Assembly: GCF_041821065.1 (NCBI RefSeq)
Contig: NZ_JBGUAX010000002.1
Span: 489,107-553,106, forward strand
Origin: Egicoccus sp. AB-alg2
GTDB taxonomy: Bacteria; Actinomycetota; Nitriliruptoria; Nitriliruptorales; Nitriliruptoraceae
DNA: 64,000 nt
Reading direction: 5' to 3'
Shown: piece by piece, positions 1 through 8,061 of the stretch
Position numbering within the stretch: the stretch's first letter is position 1
How the letters are laid out: every line of letters begins with the position of its first letter
The notes under the pieces: model-generated
What the model was told of the DNA's origin: nothing
Seen by the model: the letters and a program-made list of their open reading frames with translations, nothing else
The model's database searches: none
Position numbers and translations under genes: made by a program

Positions 1-179
1 TCCCCGGGTGGCAGTTCTCCGTGGACGAGACCTCGACCTGGGAGGGTGACCTCAAGCCGCTCTGGATCGCCAGGCGCGGCGGCCACCACCCTCAGTCCGA
101 ACTCTCCGCGGCCAAGCTGCACACCCGCCTGACCGAGTACCTGGAACGCGAGCAGCGCAAGTCGGCGCTCGCGAACTGA
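1..179 (+). CDS. C-terminal end of an unrecognised protein (5' end outside window)
   Basis: Reading from base 3, 58 codons run open to a TGA at 177-179, with the G/C-rich third positions of its neighbours. The visible tail is mixed charged and hydrophobic (it includes WEGDLKPLWIARRGGHH and ends EREQRKSALAN), so it looks like a soluble cytoplasmic protein. I do not recognise the family. A strong hairpin follows 20 bases after the stop, so it probably ends its transcription unit, separate from the protease gene downstream. Confidence 0.6.
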   Translation, partial: PGWQFSVDETSTWEGDLKPLWIARRGGHHPQSELSAAKLHTRLTEYLEREQRKSALAN

Positions 180-199
180 CCGGTCGTCCGGCCACGACG

Positions 200-225
200 A
201 CGGCGCCCGTTCCGGCGGGCGCCGT
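200..225. terminator. GC hairpin terminator after the first gene
   Basis: A perfect 10-bp stem (ACGGCGCCCG paired with CGGGCGCCGT) closes a 6-base loop TTCCGG, 20 bases after the stop of the upstream gene. There is no long U tract, as is usual in very GC-rich actinobacteria. Confidence 0.6.
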
Positions 226-320
226 TCGCGTGTCCGGACCCGAGCGCGTCACGACGGGGACGGCCGGGCGTTGGGCTCGCCGACGCTCGCGTCCCGAGCC
301 GGGCGGACACCTGCCGCCGC

Positions 321-326
321 TAGGGT
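321..326 (+). promoter_or_regulatory. -10 element TAGGGT, probably giving a leaderless marP mRNA
   Basis: TAGGGT ends six bases before the GTG start at 333. A transcript starting the usual 6-7 bases after the -10 would begin on or beside the start codon, and no Shine-Dalgarno sequence lies in the gap. Leaderless genes are common in actinobacteria. The -35 box is not obvious. Confidence 0.45.
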
Positions 327-332
327 GATCCC

Positions 333-1493
333 GTGAACCTTCTCGACGTCCTGCTGGTGCTGCTGGTCCTGGTCGCCATCGGCGGGGGCCTGCGCCTCGG
401 CTTCGTCGCGCGCGCCGCTTCGTGGATCGGGCTGGCGGTCGGCGTGGCCCTGGCGATGTGGACCGTCCCCACCTCGCTGGCCTTCGTCGAGGGTGGTGAG
501 CCCGGACTGCGTCTGTTCGTCGGCCTGGTGGTGCTCGCCATCACGGTGACCGTGGTCGCCTCGCTGTTCCAGGCCGTTGGTCTGCGGGCCCGCCGCTCGA
601 TCGCCGCGACGCCGCTGTCCGGACTCGACCGGGCCGTCGGCGCCGTGGCGGGCGCCTTCGCCATGGTCGCCGTGGTGTGGTTCCTGCTGCCGGCCGCCGC
701 CCAGGTCCCCGGCGAGGTGTCGCGCCAGGTGCGCACGTCCATGCTGGCGGCCACGATCGAGCGCTCCACGCCCGAGCCGCCGGACGCGGTCCGTGCCCTG
801 CGCAATCTCGTCGACAACAGTCGCTTCCCGGAGGTCTTCGCCGACCTGCAGCCGGCCCCGGTCACGGGGCCGCCGCCGGAGGAGATCCCCGTCCCCCAGG
901 ACATCGTGGACCGGGCGACGGCCGCCACCGTCAACGTCGAGGCGGACGGGTGCAACCGCCGCTACGAGGGTTCGGGCTTCGCCATCGCGAGCGACACCGT
1001 CGTGACGAACGCCCACGTGGTCGCCGGCGCCGAGGACGTGCAGGTCAAGCGGCCCGACGGCGAGATCCGCGCCGCCACGGTCGTCGTCTTCGACCCGGAC
1101 CGGGACCTCGCCGTCCTCGAGGTGCCCGACCTCGGCCAGGAGGCGCTGGAGACCACGCCGGGCGAGGTCGGCTCGGACGGGGCCGTGATCGGCTACCCCG
1201 GCGGGCAGGACACCCCCCGCGTCGCGCCGACCCGGATCGACGACCAACGCACCGCCGTCGGACGCGACATCTACGGCCGCGAGCGCACCGAACGCCAGGT
1301 GCTCTTCCTCTCGTCCGCCCTCCAGCAGGGCGACTCCGGCTCGCCGGTGATCGACGTCGAGGGCCGCGTCAACGGGGTCGTGTTCGCCATCAGCCCGGAC
1401 AACCCGACCGTGGCGTTCGCGCTCGACCTCGGTGAACTCGAGGCCGTCCTGGACGCCCCGCGCGACCCCGGCGCCACGGGTCCCTGCATCTGA
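333..1493 (+). CDS. marP: MarP-like periplasmic serine protease (CvpA membrane domain + trypsin-like domain)
   Basis: Membrane-anchored serine protease of 386 residues. Residues 1-125 form a CvpA-type domain with about four transmembrane segments. Residues 185-386 form an extracytoplasmic trypsin-like domain with the full triad: His228 (TNAHVV), Asp258 (DRDLAVLEV) and Ser335 (GDSGSP). Cys207 and the penultimate Cys385 sit where Mycobacterium tuberculosis MarP has its Cys214-Cys395 disulfide. In mycobacteria MarP keeps the cytoplasm near neutral pH under acid stress and processes cell-wall hydrolases; the same role is inferred here. It appears monocistronic. The GTG at 333 directly follows a -10 box, suggesting leaderless translation. 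Confidence 0.9.
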   Translation: MNLLDVLLVLLVLVAIGGGLRLGFVARAASWIGLAVGVALAMWTVPTSLAFVEGGEPGLRLFVGLVVLAITVTVVASLFQAVGLRARRSIAATPLSGLDRAVGAVAGAFAMVAVVWFLLPAAAQVPGEVSRQVRTSMLAATIERSTPEPPDAVRALRNLVDNSRFPEVFADLQPAPVTGPPPEEIPVPQDIVDRATAATVNVEADGCNRRYEGSGFAIASDTVVTNAHVVAGAEDVQVKRPDGEIRAATVVVFDPDRDLAVLEVPDLGQEALETTPGEVGSDGAVIGYPGGQDTPRVAPTRIDDQRTAVGRDIYGRERTERQVLFLSSALQQGDSGSPVIDVEGRVNGVVFAISPDNPTVAFALDLGELEAVLDAPRDPGATGPCI

Positions 1494-1543
1494 CGCCGCC
1501 GTAGCGGGCGCGGTGGTGTCACACCCCGCCCGTAGCGTGCGAC

Positions 1544-1579
1544 CGATCGCGCCGATCGCGCCGATCGCGCGGATCGCGA
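1544..1579. repeat. 9-bp tandem repeat (CGATCGCGC), about four copies
   Basis: Units at 1544-1552, 1553-1561 and 1562-1570 are identical; a fourth at 1571-1579 differs at both ends (GGATCGCGA). The array sits between marP and a small ORF with a good ribosome binding site. No function is evident. Confidence 0.85.
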
Positions 1580-1603
1580 CGACGTCGAGGCAGGAGTACG
1601 GGT

Positions 1604-1846
1604 ATGGACCTGGTCTTCGCCGTGCTGGTGTGGGCTGCCGTGTTCGGCGTGGCGGCCGGACTGCTCCGCGGCCCGGCACCGGCCCGACGGCCGCCCCGCC
1701 ATGGCGTCAACCGACCGTCCGGCGGACGAACCCGCGCACGCCGGCCCACAGCAGCGCCAGCGTCGCCGCCCACAGCGCGGCCAGGACGACCGGCGCGGGC
1801 ATCGTCTCCACGCTCGGCGTCAACGCGGCGCGGAGCCCCTCGCTGA
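1604..1846 (+). CDS. Candidate small membrane protein
   Basis: The ATG at 1604 is preceded by AGGAG at 1592-1596, a near-ideal ribosome binding site with 7-base spacing. The first 21 residues form one clean transmembrane helix (MDLVFAVLVWAAVFGVAAGL) followed by a basic, Pro-rich tail. From about codon 35 the frame runs antisense to the decayed ABC permease, and the tail composition (Arg, Pro, Ala) is typical of shadow reading. The gene may originally have ended earlier and been extended or truncated by the events that degraded its neighbour. I recognise no family. The N-terminus and its start signal are better supported than the tail. Confidence 0.4.
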   Translation: MDLVFAVLVWAAVFGVAAGLLRGPAPARRPPRHGVNRPSGGRTRARRPTAAPASPPTARPGRPARASSPRSASTRRGAPR

Positions 1847-2266
1847 CGTACACCAGCGGGTTCAGCAGGACCACGACCTGCAGCCAGCGCACCGCGTCCA
1901 GGGCCGCCCCGGGGTAGTACACGGCCCGAGGAAGGTCAGGGGCAGGACGACGAGGGAGAACATCAGCCCGATCTGACGCGGGTTCACCCGTGTGCCCAGC
2001 GTCAGCCCGAGCGCGCCCGACAGCAGCGCGGACTGCACCGCGACGACCAGCGTCAGCGGGTGCTCCAGCGCCAGCGCCACCTCCCCCGCCGGCACCACGG
2101 CGACCAGCGGCAGCACGACCATCCCGGCCAGCAGGCTCTGCCCGGCGCCGAACAGCATGAAGGCACCCAACTCGAGGCGGACCACGCGCAGGTCGCGCAG
2201 CAGCAGGCCGTGCACCGTGGCGAGCGTCACGCGCCAGCCCGCCGCGGCCGTGGACACCTCACTCAC
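1707..2266 (-). pseudogene. Degenerate ABC-2 (DrrB-type) permease, frameshifted and internally deleted
   Basis: From a GTG at 2266 the protein begins like a DrrB-type permease (WRVTLATVHGLLLRDLRVVR...). It ends in frame at PRQIGLMFSLVVLPLTFLG and then runs into nonsense. The natural continuation (VYYPGAALDAVRWLQVVVLL, then NPLVYVSEGLRAALTP) is in the next frame from about 1922. Adding one G to the GGG run near 1924-1926 would restore an uninterrupted reading of the hallmark LGxVYYP region. Pieced together it has only about 186 residues, against about 250-270 for intact permeases such as the one at 58947-59792. The stretch between the first helix and the mid-protein helices looks deleted. The start overlaps the stop region of the ATPase remnant, preserving the old operon order. 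Confidence 0.75.
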
Positions 2267-2441
2267 GCAGCAGGCCCCTTCCGGTCAGCGCGATGAACGC
2301 GCCCTCCAGCGTCGAGCGGCTGACGCTGACGTCGGTGAGCCCGTCGGCGGCGAGGCCGGCCACCAGCGTCCCCACCAGCCCCTCCCGGTCCGCCGCTCGC
2401 ACCCGCACGCCACCGTCGATGTGTTCGGCGCCGAGGGCGGG
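2259..2441 (-). pseudogene. Remnant of an ABC transporter ATPase (DrrA-type C-terminal tail only)
   Basis: About 61 codons read VRVRAADREGLVGTLVAGL, then VSVSRSTLEGAFIALTGRG. This matches the C-terminal accessory region of DrrA-type ATPases, which close with the pattern [12 protein letters not shown] (see the intact copy ending at 58950). No Walker A, signature or Walker B motif exists upstream; the frame dissolves into unrelated sequence near 2441, just before the divergent PPOX gene. About 240 residues are therefore missing. Its stop at 2259-2261 still couples to the permease start at 2264-2266. Confidence 0.7.
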
Positions 2442-2567
2442 GCGCCCGCCGGTCGGGGCTCGCCGTCCGGTTTCGTCCCCGGGAGCGCTCCGTACCGGTG
2501 CACACGACCGCGGCGCGACCCCCCTTCCGGCGGCCGTGGCGGGCGGCCGGCCGCACGCCGGGTGGTC

Positions 2568-2573
2568 TACGGT
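2568..2573 (+). promoter_or_regulatory. -10 element TACGGT, probably leaderless transcript
   Basis: TACGGT is followed by exactly six bases (TGCCCC) and then the ATG at 2580. As for marP, transcription would start at the initiation codon, and no ribosome binding site fits in the gap. Confidence 0.45.
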
Positions 2574-2579
2574 TGCCCC

Positions 2580-3041
2580 ATGAGCCGCAAGATCGCCACC
2601 GCCGACCGCGTCGACCGCGACGCGCTCCTCGACTTCGTCCGTCCGCGCCACAAGGTCGTGCTGACGACCTTCCGCGCCGACGGCGGACTGCAGTCCTCAC
2701 CGGTCACGGCCGGTGTCGACGGCGACGGGCGCCTGGTCGTCGCCACCTACCCGCAGCGCGCCAAGACGCGCAACCTGCGCCGCGACCCGCGGGCCAGTGC
2801 CGTCGTGCTGTCCGACGACTGGGACGGTCCGTGGGTCCAGCTCGACGGGCACGCGGAGGTGCTGGACGTCCCCGAGGCCGTCGAGCCGCTGGTCGAGTAC
2901 TTCCGCGTCATCTCCGGCGAGCACCCCGACTGGGACGAGTACCGGCGGGCGATGGTGGACCAGGGCAAGAGCCTGCTGGGAATGACGATCGAACGCTGGG
3001 GCCCGATCGCCACCGGCGGCTTCCCACCCGAGCTCGCCTGA
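2580..3041 (+). CDS. PPOX-class F420-dependent enzyme
   Basis: This 153-residue protein has the split-barrel fold pattern of the pyridoxamine-phosphate-oxidase-like, F420-dependent family. An N-terminal strand PRHKVVLTTFRADGGLQSSP is followed by GRLVVATYPQRAKTRNLRRDPRASAVV, the usual phosphate/cofactor-binding strand with K-x-R-N-L-R-x-D-P. These actinobacterial enzymes use deazaflavin F420 (sometimes FMN) to reduce small conjugated substrates such as biliverdin; the substrate here is unknown. It begins a run of co-directional genes continuing with the DJ-1-like protein 26 bp downstream. The start is fixed by the leaderless promoter spacing and by the family's usual length of 140-155 residues. 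Confidence 0.8.
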   Translation: MSRKIATADRVDRDALLDFVRPRHKVVLTTFRADGGLQSSPVTAGVDGDGRLVVATYPQRAKTRNLRRDPRASAVVLSDDWDGPWVQLDGHAEVLDVPEAVEPLVEYFRVISGEHPDWDEYRRAMVDQGKSLLGMTIERWGPIATGGFPPELA

Positions 3042-3067
3042 GCGGGCCCGTCCACGCCGAGGCTCCC

Positions 3068-3691
3068 GTGGCACTGCGCATCGCCCTGCTGCTCTTCGAC
3101 GGCTGCGACCTGCTGGACGTCGGCGGCCCCTACGAAGTGCTGCTGACCGCCAACCGGCTTGCCGAGCGGGACGGACGGGAGGTCCCCTTCGACGTCGTCA
3201 CCGTCGCGCCCGACGAGCGGCCGTTGGCGGCCTACGGCGGGCTCGGCCTGCGCGCCGACGCGACCGTCGACGCGGTCGACGATCTCGACGTGGTGATCGT
3301 GCCCGGCCTGATCGACGTGCCCCGCGCGCTGCAGGACGGCGGCCTGCTCGCAGCCGTCGCCGGGCTCGTCCGCCGCAGCGCGGTCACCAGTTCGGTCTGC
3401 ACGGGTGCGTTCCTGCTCGCCGAGGTCGGCGTACTGGCAGGCCGCGCGGCGACGACCCACCACGAGGACGCGGCCGACCTGGCCGCGCGCGACGACGTCG
3501 GCGAGGTCGTCACGGGCCGGCGCTGGGTCGACACGGGTGACGTCGTCACCGGCGGCGGGCTGTCCAGCGGGCTGGCGCTGGGACTGCACCTCGTCGACCG
3601 GTTCGTCGGCCGTGACCTGGCCCTGGCGACGGCCCGGCAGCTCGAGCACCCGTGGGATCCCGAGGGACGCGACCAGGTCTCCGCCCCATGA
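3068..3691 (+). CDS. DJ-1/PfpI family protein (class I glutamine-amidotransferase fold)
   Basis: A 207-residue protein with the DJ-1/PfpI flavodoxin-like core. It opens with LRIALLLFDGCDLLDVGGPYEVL, has the acidic position Glu23, and carries the nucleophile elbow SSVCTGAFLLAEVG with Cys111. This version resembles isonitrile-hydratase-like proteins and the sensory half of GlxA-type regulators, but no DNA-binding domain follows. The GTG at 3068 is chosen because it precedes the first beta strand. The stop overlaps the start of the downstream MFS gene (ATGA at 3688-3691), so the two are translationally coupled. Substrate unknown. Confidence 0.8.
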   Translation: MALRIALLLFDGCDLLDVGGPYEVLLTANRLAERDGREVPFDVVTVAPDERPLAAYGGLGLRADATVDAVDDLDVVIVPGLIDVPRALQDGGLLAAVAGLVRRSAVTSSVCTGAFLLAEVGVLAGRAATTHHEDAADLAARDDVGEVVTGRRWVDTGDVVTGGGLSSGLALGLHLVDRFVGRDLALATARQLEHPWDPEGRDQVSAP

Positions 3692-5007
3692 CCCCGCCCC
3701 TCAGCGAGCGCCTCTACCAGCGGCTCGTCGGGACGGACGACGGCGCGGCCGGCGGGCTGGACCAGGAGGTCGCCGCCGCGGTTCCCCGCAACGCCACCCG
3801 GCAGGTGGGTGCGCTGGCACTGCAGAGCGCCGGTGATCTCGTGGTCGACGCGAAGACCGTGCTGGCCTGGCTGTTGGCGGCCGTCGGGGCTCCGACGGCC
3901 GTCGCCGGCCTGCTCGTGCCGGTCCGGGAGTCCGGGTCGATGCTGCCCCAGGCGGCACTGGTGCCATGGCTACGGCGCAAGCCCGTGCGCAAGTGGGTGT
4001 GGGTCGCGGGCGCGGTCGGGCAGTTCGCCGCCGTGACGGTGATGGCCCTGCTGGCGGCGACGGCGACCGGCGCGACGGCCGGCTGGGGCATCCTGGCCGC
4101 GCTCGCGGGGTTCGCCCTGGCCCGCTCGTTGACGTCGCTCGCCTCCAAGGACGTCCTGGGGCGGACCATCCCGCCCGGGCAGCGTGGCCAGATCAACGGG
4201 TGGGCGTCGGTGGCCTCGGGGGTGGTGGCGATCACCCTCGGGCTCGCGCTGCGCGTGTTCGGCGGCGACGAGACCGACCCGGTCGCGTTGGCGTGGCTGA
4301 TCGGGGTCGGGGGGCTCACGTGGCTGCTCGCCGCGGCCGTGTTCGCCGGCGTCGTCGAGCGGCCCGAGCCGGACCCGGCCGACGACGCCCCCGGCGCGGT
4401 CGCGACCGCCGTCCGACTGCTGCGCGACGATCGGCCGTTCCGCCACTTCGTCGTCGCACGCACCCTGCTGCTGGTGTCGGCGCTCACCCCGCCGTTCGTG
4501 GTCACGCTGGCCGGCCAGCAGGGCGGCGCGGGTCTGGCCGGGCTGGGGCCATTCGTGCTCGGCAGCGGGATCGCGTCGCTGATCGGTGGGCGGCTGTGGG
4601 GCCGGGCGTCGGACCGCTCCAGCCGCCTGGTGATGGTGGCGGCAGCGGTGATCGCGACCGGCATCACGCTGACCTTCCTCGCCGTCCTGCAGGTCGACGC
4701 GCTGCGTGAGGCCGCGTGGTTGTACCCGACGACCTACCTGCTGCTCGCGATCGCCCACACCGGCACACGCATCGGCCGGAAGACCTACGTGGTGGACCTG
4801 GCCAGCGGCAACCAACGCACCGAGTACGTCGCGGTGTCCAACGCCGCGATGGGACTGCTGCTGCTGGTCACGGGCGCGGTCAGTTCCGCGGTGGCGACGC
4901 AGGGCCCGCAGGCGGCGCTGCTGTTCCTCGCCGTGCTGGGTCTGGTGGCCGTCCCGGTGGGGCTGCGTCTCCCGGAGGTCAGCGGCGAACGCGCCGCGGC
5001 CGGCTGA
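3688..5007 (+). CDS. MFS transporter
   Basis: A 439-residue polytopic membrane protein with about twelve hydrophobic segments. A soluble, acidic N-terminal stretch of about 50 residues precedes the first helix. The loop RTIPPGQRGQINGWASVASG and the later WGRASDRSSRLVM resemble the cytoplasmic loops of major facilitator proteins. It probably exports or imports a small molecule by proton coupling; the substrate cannot be inferred. It overlaps the preceding DJ-1-like gene by four bases and ends at a hairpin shared with the convergent MFS gene. Confidence 0.75.
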   Translation: MTPPLSERLYQRLVGTDDGAAGGLDQEVAAAVPRNATRQVGALALQSAGDLVVDAKTVLAWLLAAVGAPTAVAGLLVPVRESGSMLPQAALVPWLRRKPVRKWVWVAGAVGQFAAVTVMALLAATATGATAGWGILAALAGFALARSLTSLASKDVLGRTIPPGQRGQINGWASVASGVVAITLGLALRVFGGDETDPVALAWLIGVGGLTWLLAAAVFAGVVERPEPDPADDAPGAVATAVRLLRDDRPFRHFVVARTLLLVSALTPPFVVTLAGQQGGAGLAGLGPFVLGSGIASLIGGRLWGRASDRSSRLVMVAAAVIATGITLTFLAVLQVDALREAAWLYPTTYLLLAIAHTGTRIGRKTYVVDLASGNQRTEYVAVSNAAMGLLLLVTGAVSSAVATQGPQAALLFLAVLGLVAVPVGLRLPEVSGERAAAG

Positions 5008-5026
5008 CGCCCGCGGGCGCCGGCCG
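4997..5026. terminator. Bidirectional terminator between convergent MFS genes
   Basis: Arms CGGCCGGC (4997-5004) and GCCGGCCG (5019-5026) enclose a loop that itself contains the palindrome GCCCGCGGGC. The left arm overlaps the final codons of the plus-strand MFS gene. Confidence 0.5.
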
Positions 5027-5035
5027 TCGGCCGCG

Positions 5036-6307
5036 TCAGGTCCCCGCCTGGGTGCCGGCGTGCGACAGCGTGCGCCGGACGAGGAGGACACCGGCGGCAG
5101 CGGCGGCCAGACCGCCGGCGACCATCGCCCACGCCGCGAGGTACGACACCCGGCCGGCGAGCGTGCCGAAGGCCAGCGGCCCGAGTGCTCCCCCGAGCCC
5201 GAGGCCGCTGAGCACCACACCCGCGGCCGTCGCCGGCGCGGCCGGATTGGCCCGCACGGCCGCGAGGAACGCCAGCCCGGTCCAGCCCCAGCCGCCACCG
5301 AGGACCAGCACGGCGGCCAGCACCGAGACCGCCGGGACCACGGACAGCCCCAGCACGACGGCGGCCAGGCAACCCGTCACGCAGAGCACCAGCACGGCCC
5401 GCATGGGGTCCGTCCCCGGCAGGTCCGCCCAGCGGCCGGCACCGATCCGGACGACGATGCTCGCCACGCTCGCGACCGCCAGGACCAGCCCGGCGACCGT
5501 CGGCGTCAGGCCCTGGGCCAGCAGGCCGGGAACCAGGAACGTGGCCGCGGCCGTGGCCGCACCGGCGCCCAGGCCGACCCCGACGGCGAAGCCGAGGGTG
5601 GCCGACGAGACGCGCGGCCTGCTCGCGCCGGTCGCGGGCGGATCGGCGGTCGCATCGGCGACCGCTTCGGCGACCCGCGCGTCGACCGCCTGCGCGTCGC
5701 CGACCGGTGCGTCGGCGGCGCCTGTGTCGGGGACCGGTGCGTCGGTCCTCGACGTGCCCACCGGCCGCCGATCGACGCCGCGCAGCAGGACCAGCACGAC
5801 GGCGGCCACCACCGCGCCACCGAGGAACGCCGGCCGCCACCCGAGCGGCGCTGCGATCACGGGGACCGCGACACCGGCGAACAGCGACGCCGCCGGCACG
5901 CTGGCCTCCTTGAGCCCGAAGGCCTGGCCGTGCTGGCCCGCGGTCAGACGGTCCGCGAAGGCGCGGGCCGCGCCGGTGTCGACCAGCCCCACCGAGACGC
6001 CCACGAGCGACAGCGGCAGGACCAGCGTCAGCCACGTCCGCGCGAACGCCGCGACGGCCACGGCGACGAGCCCGGCCAGCACCACCCCGGTCCGCAACGT
6101 CGGTCCTGCCCCGACCCGTTCGCTCAGCCGTCCGGCCGGGGTCGCGGCCGCGGCGGCGACGAGGAACACGACGGTGATGATGGCACCGATCGCGGCCTCG
6201 CCGAGGCCGAGCTCCTGCCGGATGTTCTCGCTCAGGGCCCCGAGCAGGAAGATCGGCACCATCGCCGTCGTCAGGGCCGCCGCGGCCGGCCCGACCGTCC
6301 GAACCAC
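5036..6307 (-). CDS. MFS transporter
   Basis: A 423-residue major facilitator with twelve predicted helices. It has the characteristic loop-2 motif (ATPAGRLSERVGAG) and a second-half equivalent RIGAGRWADLPG. A central cytoplasmic loop rich in Asp, Ala and Pro separates the two six-helix halves. The GTG at 6307 places the first helix at the N-terminus. It resembles CynX/NimT-like or general multidrug MFS members, but the substrate is unknown. It follows the hypothetical gene at 6388-7533 by 80 bp on the same strand and may be transcribed with it. Confidence 0.75.
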   Translation of the reverse strand: MVRTVGPAAAALTTAMVPIFLLGALSENIRQELGLGEAAIGAIITVVFLVAAAAATPAGRLSERVGAGPTLRTGVVLAGLVAVAVAAFARTWLTLVLPLSLVGVSVGLVDTGAARAFADRLTAGQHGQAFGLKEASVPAASLFAGVAVPVIAAPLGWRPAFLGGAVVAAVVLVLLRGVDRRPVGTSRTDAPVPDTGAADAPVGDAQAVDARVAEAVADATADPPATGASRPRVSSATLGFAVGVGLGAGAATAAATFLVPGLLAQGLTPTVAGLVLAVASVASIVVRIGAGRWADLPGTDPMRAVLVLCVTGCLAAVVLGLSVVPAVSVLAAVLVLGGGWGWTGLAFLAAVRANPAAPATAAGVVLSGLGLGGALGPLAFGTLAGRVSYLAAWAMVAGGLAAAAAGVLLVRRTLSHAGTQAGT

Positions 6308-6387
6308 GCGCTGCCCTCCTCACGACCGCCGAGCGCCGGACAGCATCGCACAGCCCGCACACGCGGCCCTCACCGCCGGGCGCGGGA

Positions 6388-7533
6388 TCAGCCGGCCGAG
6401 GCGGTCGCGCGCCGGTAGCGCTCCCCGCGGTCGGTGGTGGTCCGCTCCCAGCGCCCGGACAGGCTGGCCGTCGAGGCGAGCCGGACCTCGCCCCGCCAGC
6501 GGTACGTGGTGGGCCAACGCCGGAAGGTCGGCAGCAACCGGGTCACCGCCCGCAGCAGCGGCGGCAGCCCCGAGGGCGGGCGCCACGGCTCGGTGACGTC
6601 GAGCCCGAGGGAGATTCGCTCCCCTGCCCGGGTCGCCTGCCACACGCCGCCCGTCATCGCGTTCCCGTCGACCGCGACCTCCCACGCACCGGTGACCGTC
6701 CGGCCCTCGGGAAGGCTTTCGAGGGCCGGTAGCGCGGGATCGAGCACGAACGTGGCGGCGTGTCCACTGGCCTCGGCGCGGACACCGGCGATCCCGTGCC
6801 CGCCGGTAGCGAGCACGACCGGCCCGGGATCCGCCACGTCGACCGGCGTGAGCGCCCGGTCGCCGGTTCGACAGACCGTCGCCACGACCAGCGGCGCGGC
6901 GGCCTTGACGAGGTGACGCCGGTGCAGGCCGGCACCCGGGAGGATCCCGGTGGAAACCTCGCGTCCGTCGATGTGGATCCGCGGCGGCTGCGACGTCCGA
7001 CGCAGCAGGTCGAAGCCGTGCAGGACGACCAGCAGCAAGGAGGCGGGTGCGTCGATGCCGGCCCCGACCGGCGCGAGCAGCACACCGCTCCGCCGGGGGC
7101 CGGCCTCGCGGTCGTCGAGCACGATCTCGATCTCGCGCCCCTCCCGGTCGAGGAAGCGCACCTCGGCACGGACCCCGTCGGGTCCGACCTCGAGCACGTC
7201 CGCGTCGAAGACGGTCTCCACCCAGGCGCCGGTGCCGCCCCCGATGTGGTAGGTCGCGCGATCCAGCCGCAGTTCCGGCGCCGCGTAGTAGTCCGTGCGG
7301 CGGTCCTCGCGTCGCGAGAGGAACGCCAGCAGCCCGCGGCCGTGCACGTCGTCGTCGAACCACTGCAGTTCGAGCCCGTCGTAGACCGGGTGGTCGGCCA
7401 GCTCGCAGTTCATGAACCGCGCGACACGGTCGACCCCGACGTCGAACGGGCACAGCAGGGCCGGAGCGTCGACGTCACCGGCCGTCGGGGTGCCCGTCGC
7501 AGGGGTCGACGCGAGCCGTCGTCCGGTCACCAT
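6388..7533 (-). CDS. Hypothetical protein, 381 residues
   Basis: A soluble, probably beta-rich protein with no signal peptide or membrane helix. Distinctive segments include [20 protein letters not shown] near the N-terminus, [20 protein letters not shown] in the middle, and a C-terminal [21 protein letters not shown] do not recognise the family. The ATG at 7533 is preferred over in-frame starts further upstream because the extension is low-complexity. Codon use matches its neighbours. The gene lies at the edge of a 528-bp non-coding region that would hold its promoter. Confidence 0.6.
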   Translation of the reverse strand: MVTGRRLASTPATGTPTAGDVDAPALLCPFDVGVDRVARFMNCELADHPVYDGLELQWFDDDVHGRGLLAFLSRREDRRTDYYAAPELRLDRATYHIGGGTGAWVETVFDADVLEVGPDGVRAEVRFLDREGREIEIVLDDREAGPRRSGVLLAPVGAGIDAPASLLLVVLHGFDLLRRTSQPPRIHIDGREVSTGILPGAGLHRRHLVKAAAPLVVATVCRTGDRALTPVDVADPGPVVLATGGHGIAGVRAEASGHAATFVLDPALPALESLPEGRTVTGAWEVAVDGNAMTGGVWQATRAGERISLGLDVTEPWRPPSGLPPLLRAVTRLLPTFRRWPTTYRWRGEVRLASTASLSGRWERTTTDRGERYRRATASAG

Positions 7534-7832
7534 CACCACGCCTCCGGCAGGACCGACACACCGAGGGTCCACGGTGTGCCGGTCACGGGCCAGGGCCCGA
7601 CGGCCCGTCGCGCCCGCCGAAGGACCGAGCGACGCGAACGATCCGGCACCGATCGCGCGCTTGGCGTAACGGAGCGGTGCACGCGTGACTCAGCCCCGGG
7701 GACGGCGAGGCAACCTCGATGTCGAGGCGGAGACGCTTGGTCGAGCCAGCGAGGCACCGGTGCGCCGCTGGCCGACCGTGCGTCGCTCGTTCGACCCAGT
7801 GCCGACGGTTCGACGCGGGGTCCGTCCCGGCG

Positions 7833-7990
7833 GTCGGCATGCTCGAAACCTGGCCATTGTCAGGGAATGGGCGTTCGCGCCGTCAGCCCGGGCCGTCGGC
7901 ATGCTCGAAACCTGGCCATGCTCAGGGAGTGGGCGGCCGCCGGTCCGCCCCGGACGTCGGCACGCCGGAAACCGCCGTGTGTGCACGGTG
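7833..7990 (+). repeat. Intergenic direct repeat, period 61-62 bp, three copies
   Basis: The stretch 7534-8061 has no convincing gene. Within it GTCGGCATGCTCGAAACC starts at 7833 and again at 7895, and each copy continues for about 40 bases through an imperfectly palindromic CCTGGCCAT-N-TCAGG. A third, degenerate copy begins at 7956 (GTCGGCACGCCGGAAACC). The short open frames crossing it change composition abruptly and are not credible proteins. Function unknown; the even spacing suggests either recent tandem duplication or an array of protein-binding sites. Confidence 0.75.
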
Positions 7991-8061
7991 CCGGCGCACG
8001 ATGGACCGACGCCGTGATTCCACGGCTGGCCGAGGTGAGCCCATCGAGGCGGCTGGCGAAC

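Noticed and set aside
249..1679. A 476-codon minus-strand frame across marP
   Set aside because: Antisense to the protease whose triad and disulfide cysteines are all in place; Asp/Arg/Gly-rich shadow translation.
4706..6596. Long plus-strand open frames (570 and 626 codons) opposite the minus-strand MFS gene
   Set aside because: No hydrophobic segments or motifs; low-complexity Arg/Thr/Pro translation. The minus frame encodes a clean twelve-helix transporter.
7833..7990. CRISPR-like array
   Set aside because: Only two good units and one decayed copy, with ~21-bp intervals too short for spacers, and no cas genes in the window.
7685..8040. Short overlapping frames of about 100-110 codons in the non-coding gap
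   Set aside because: They simply translate the 62-bp repeat, have no ribosome binding site, and neither strand shows consistent third-position bias.
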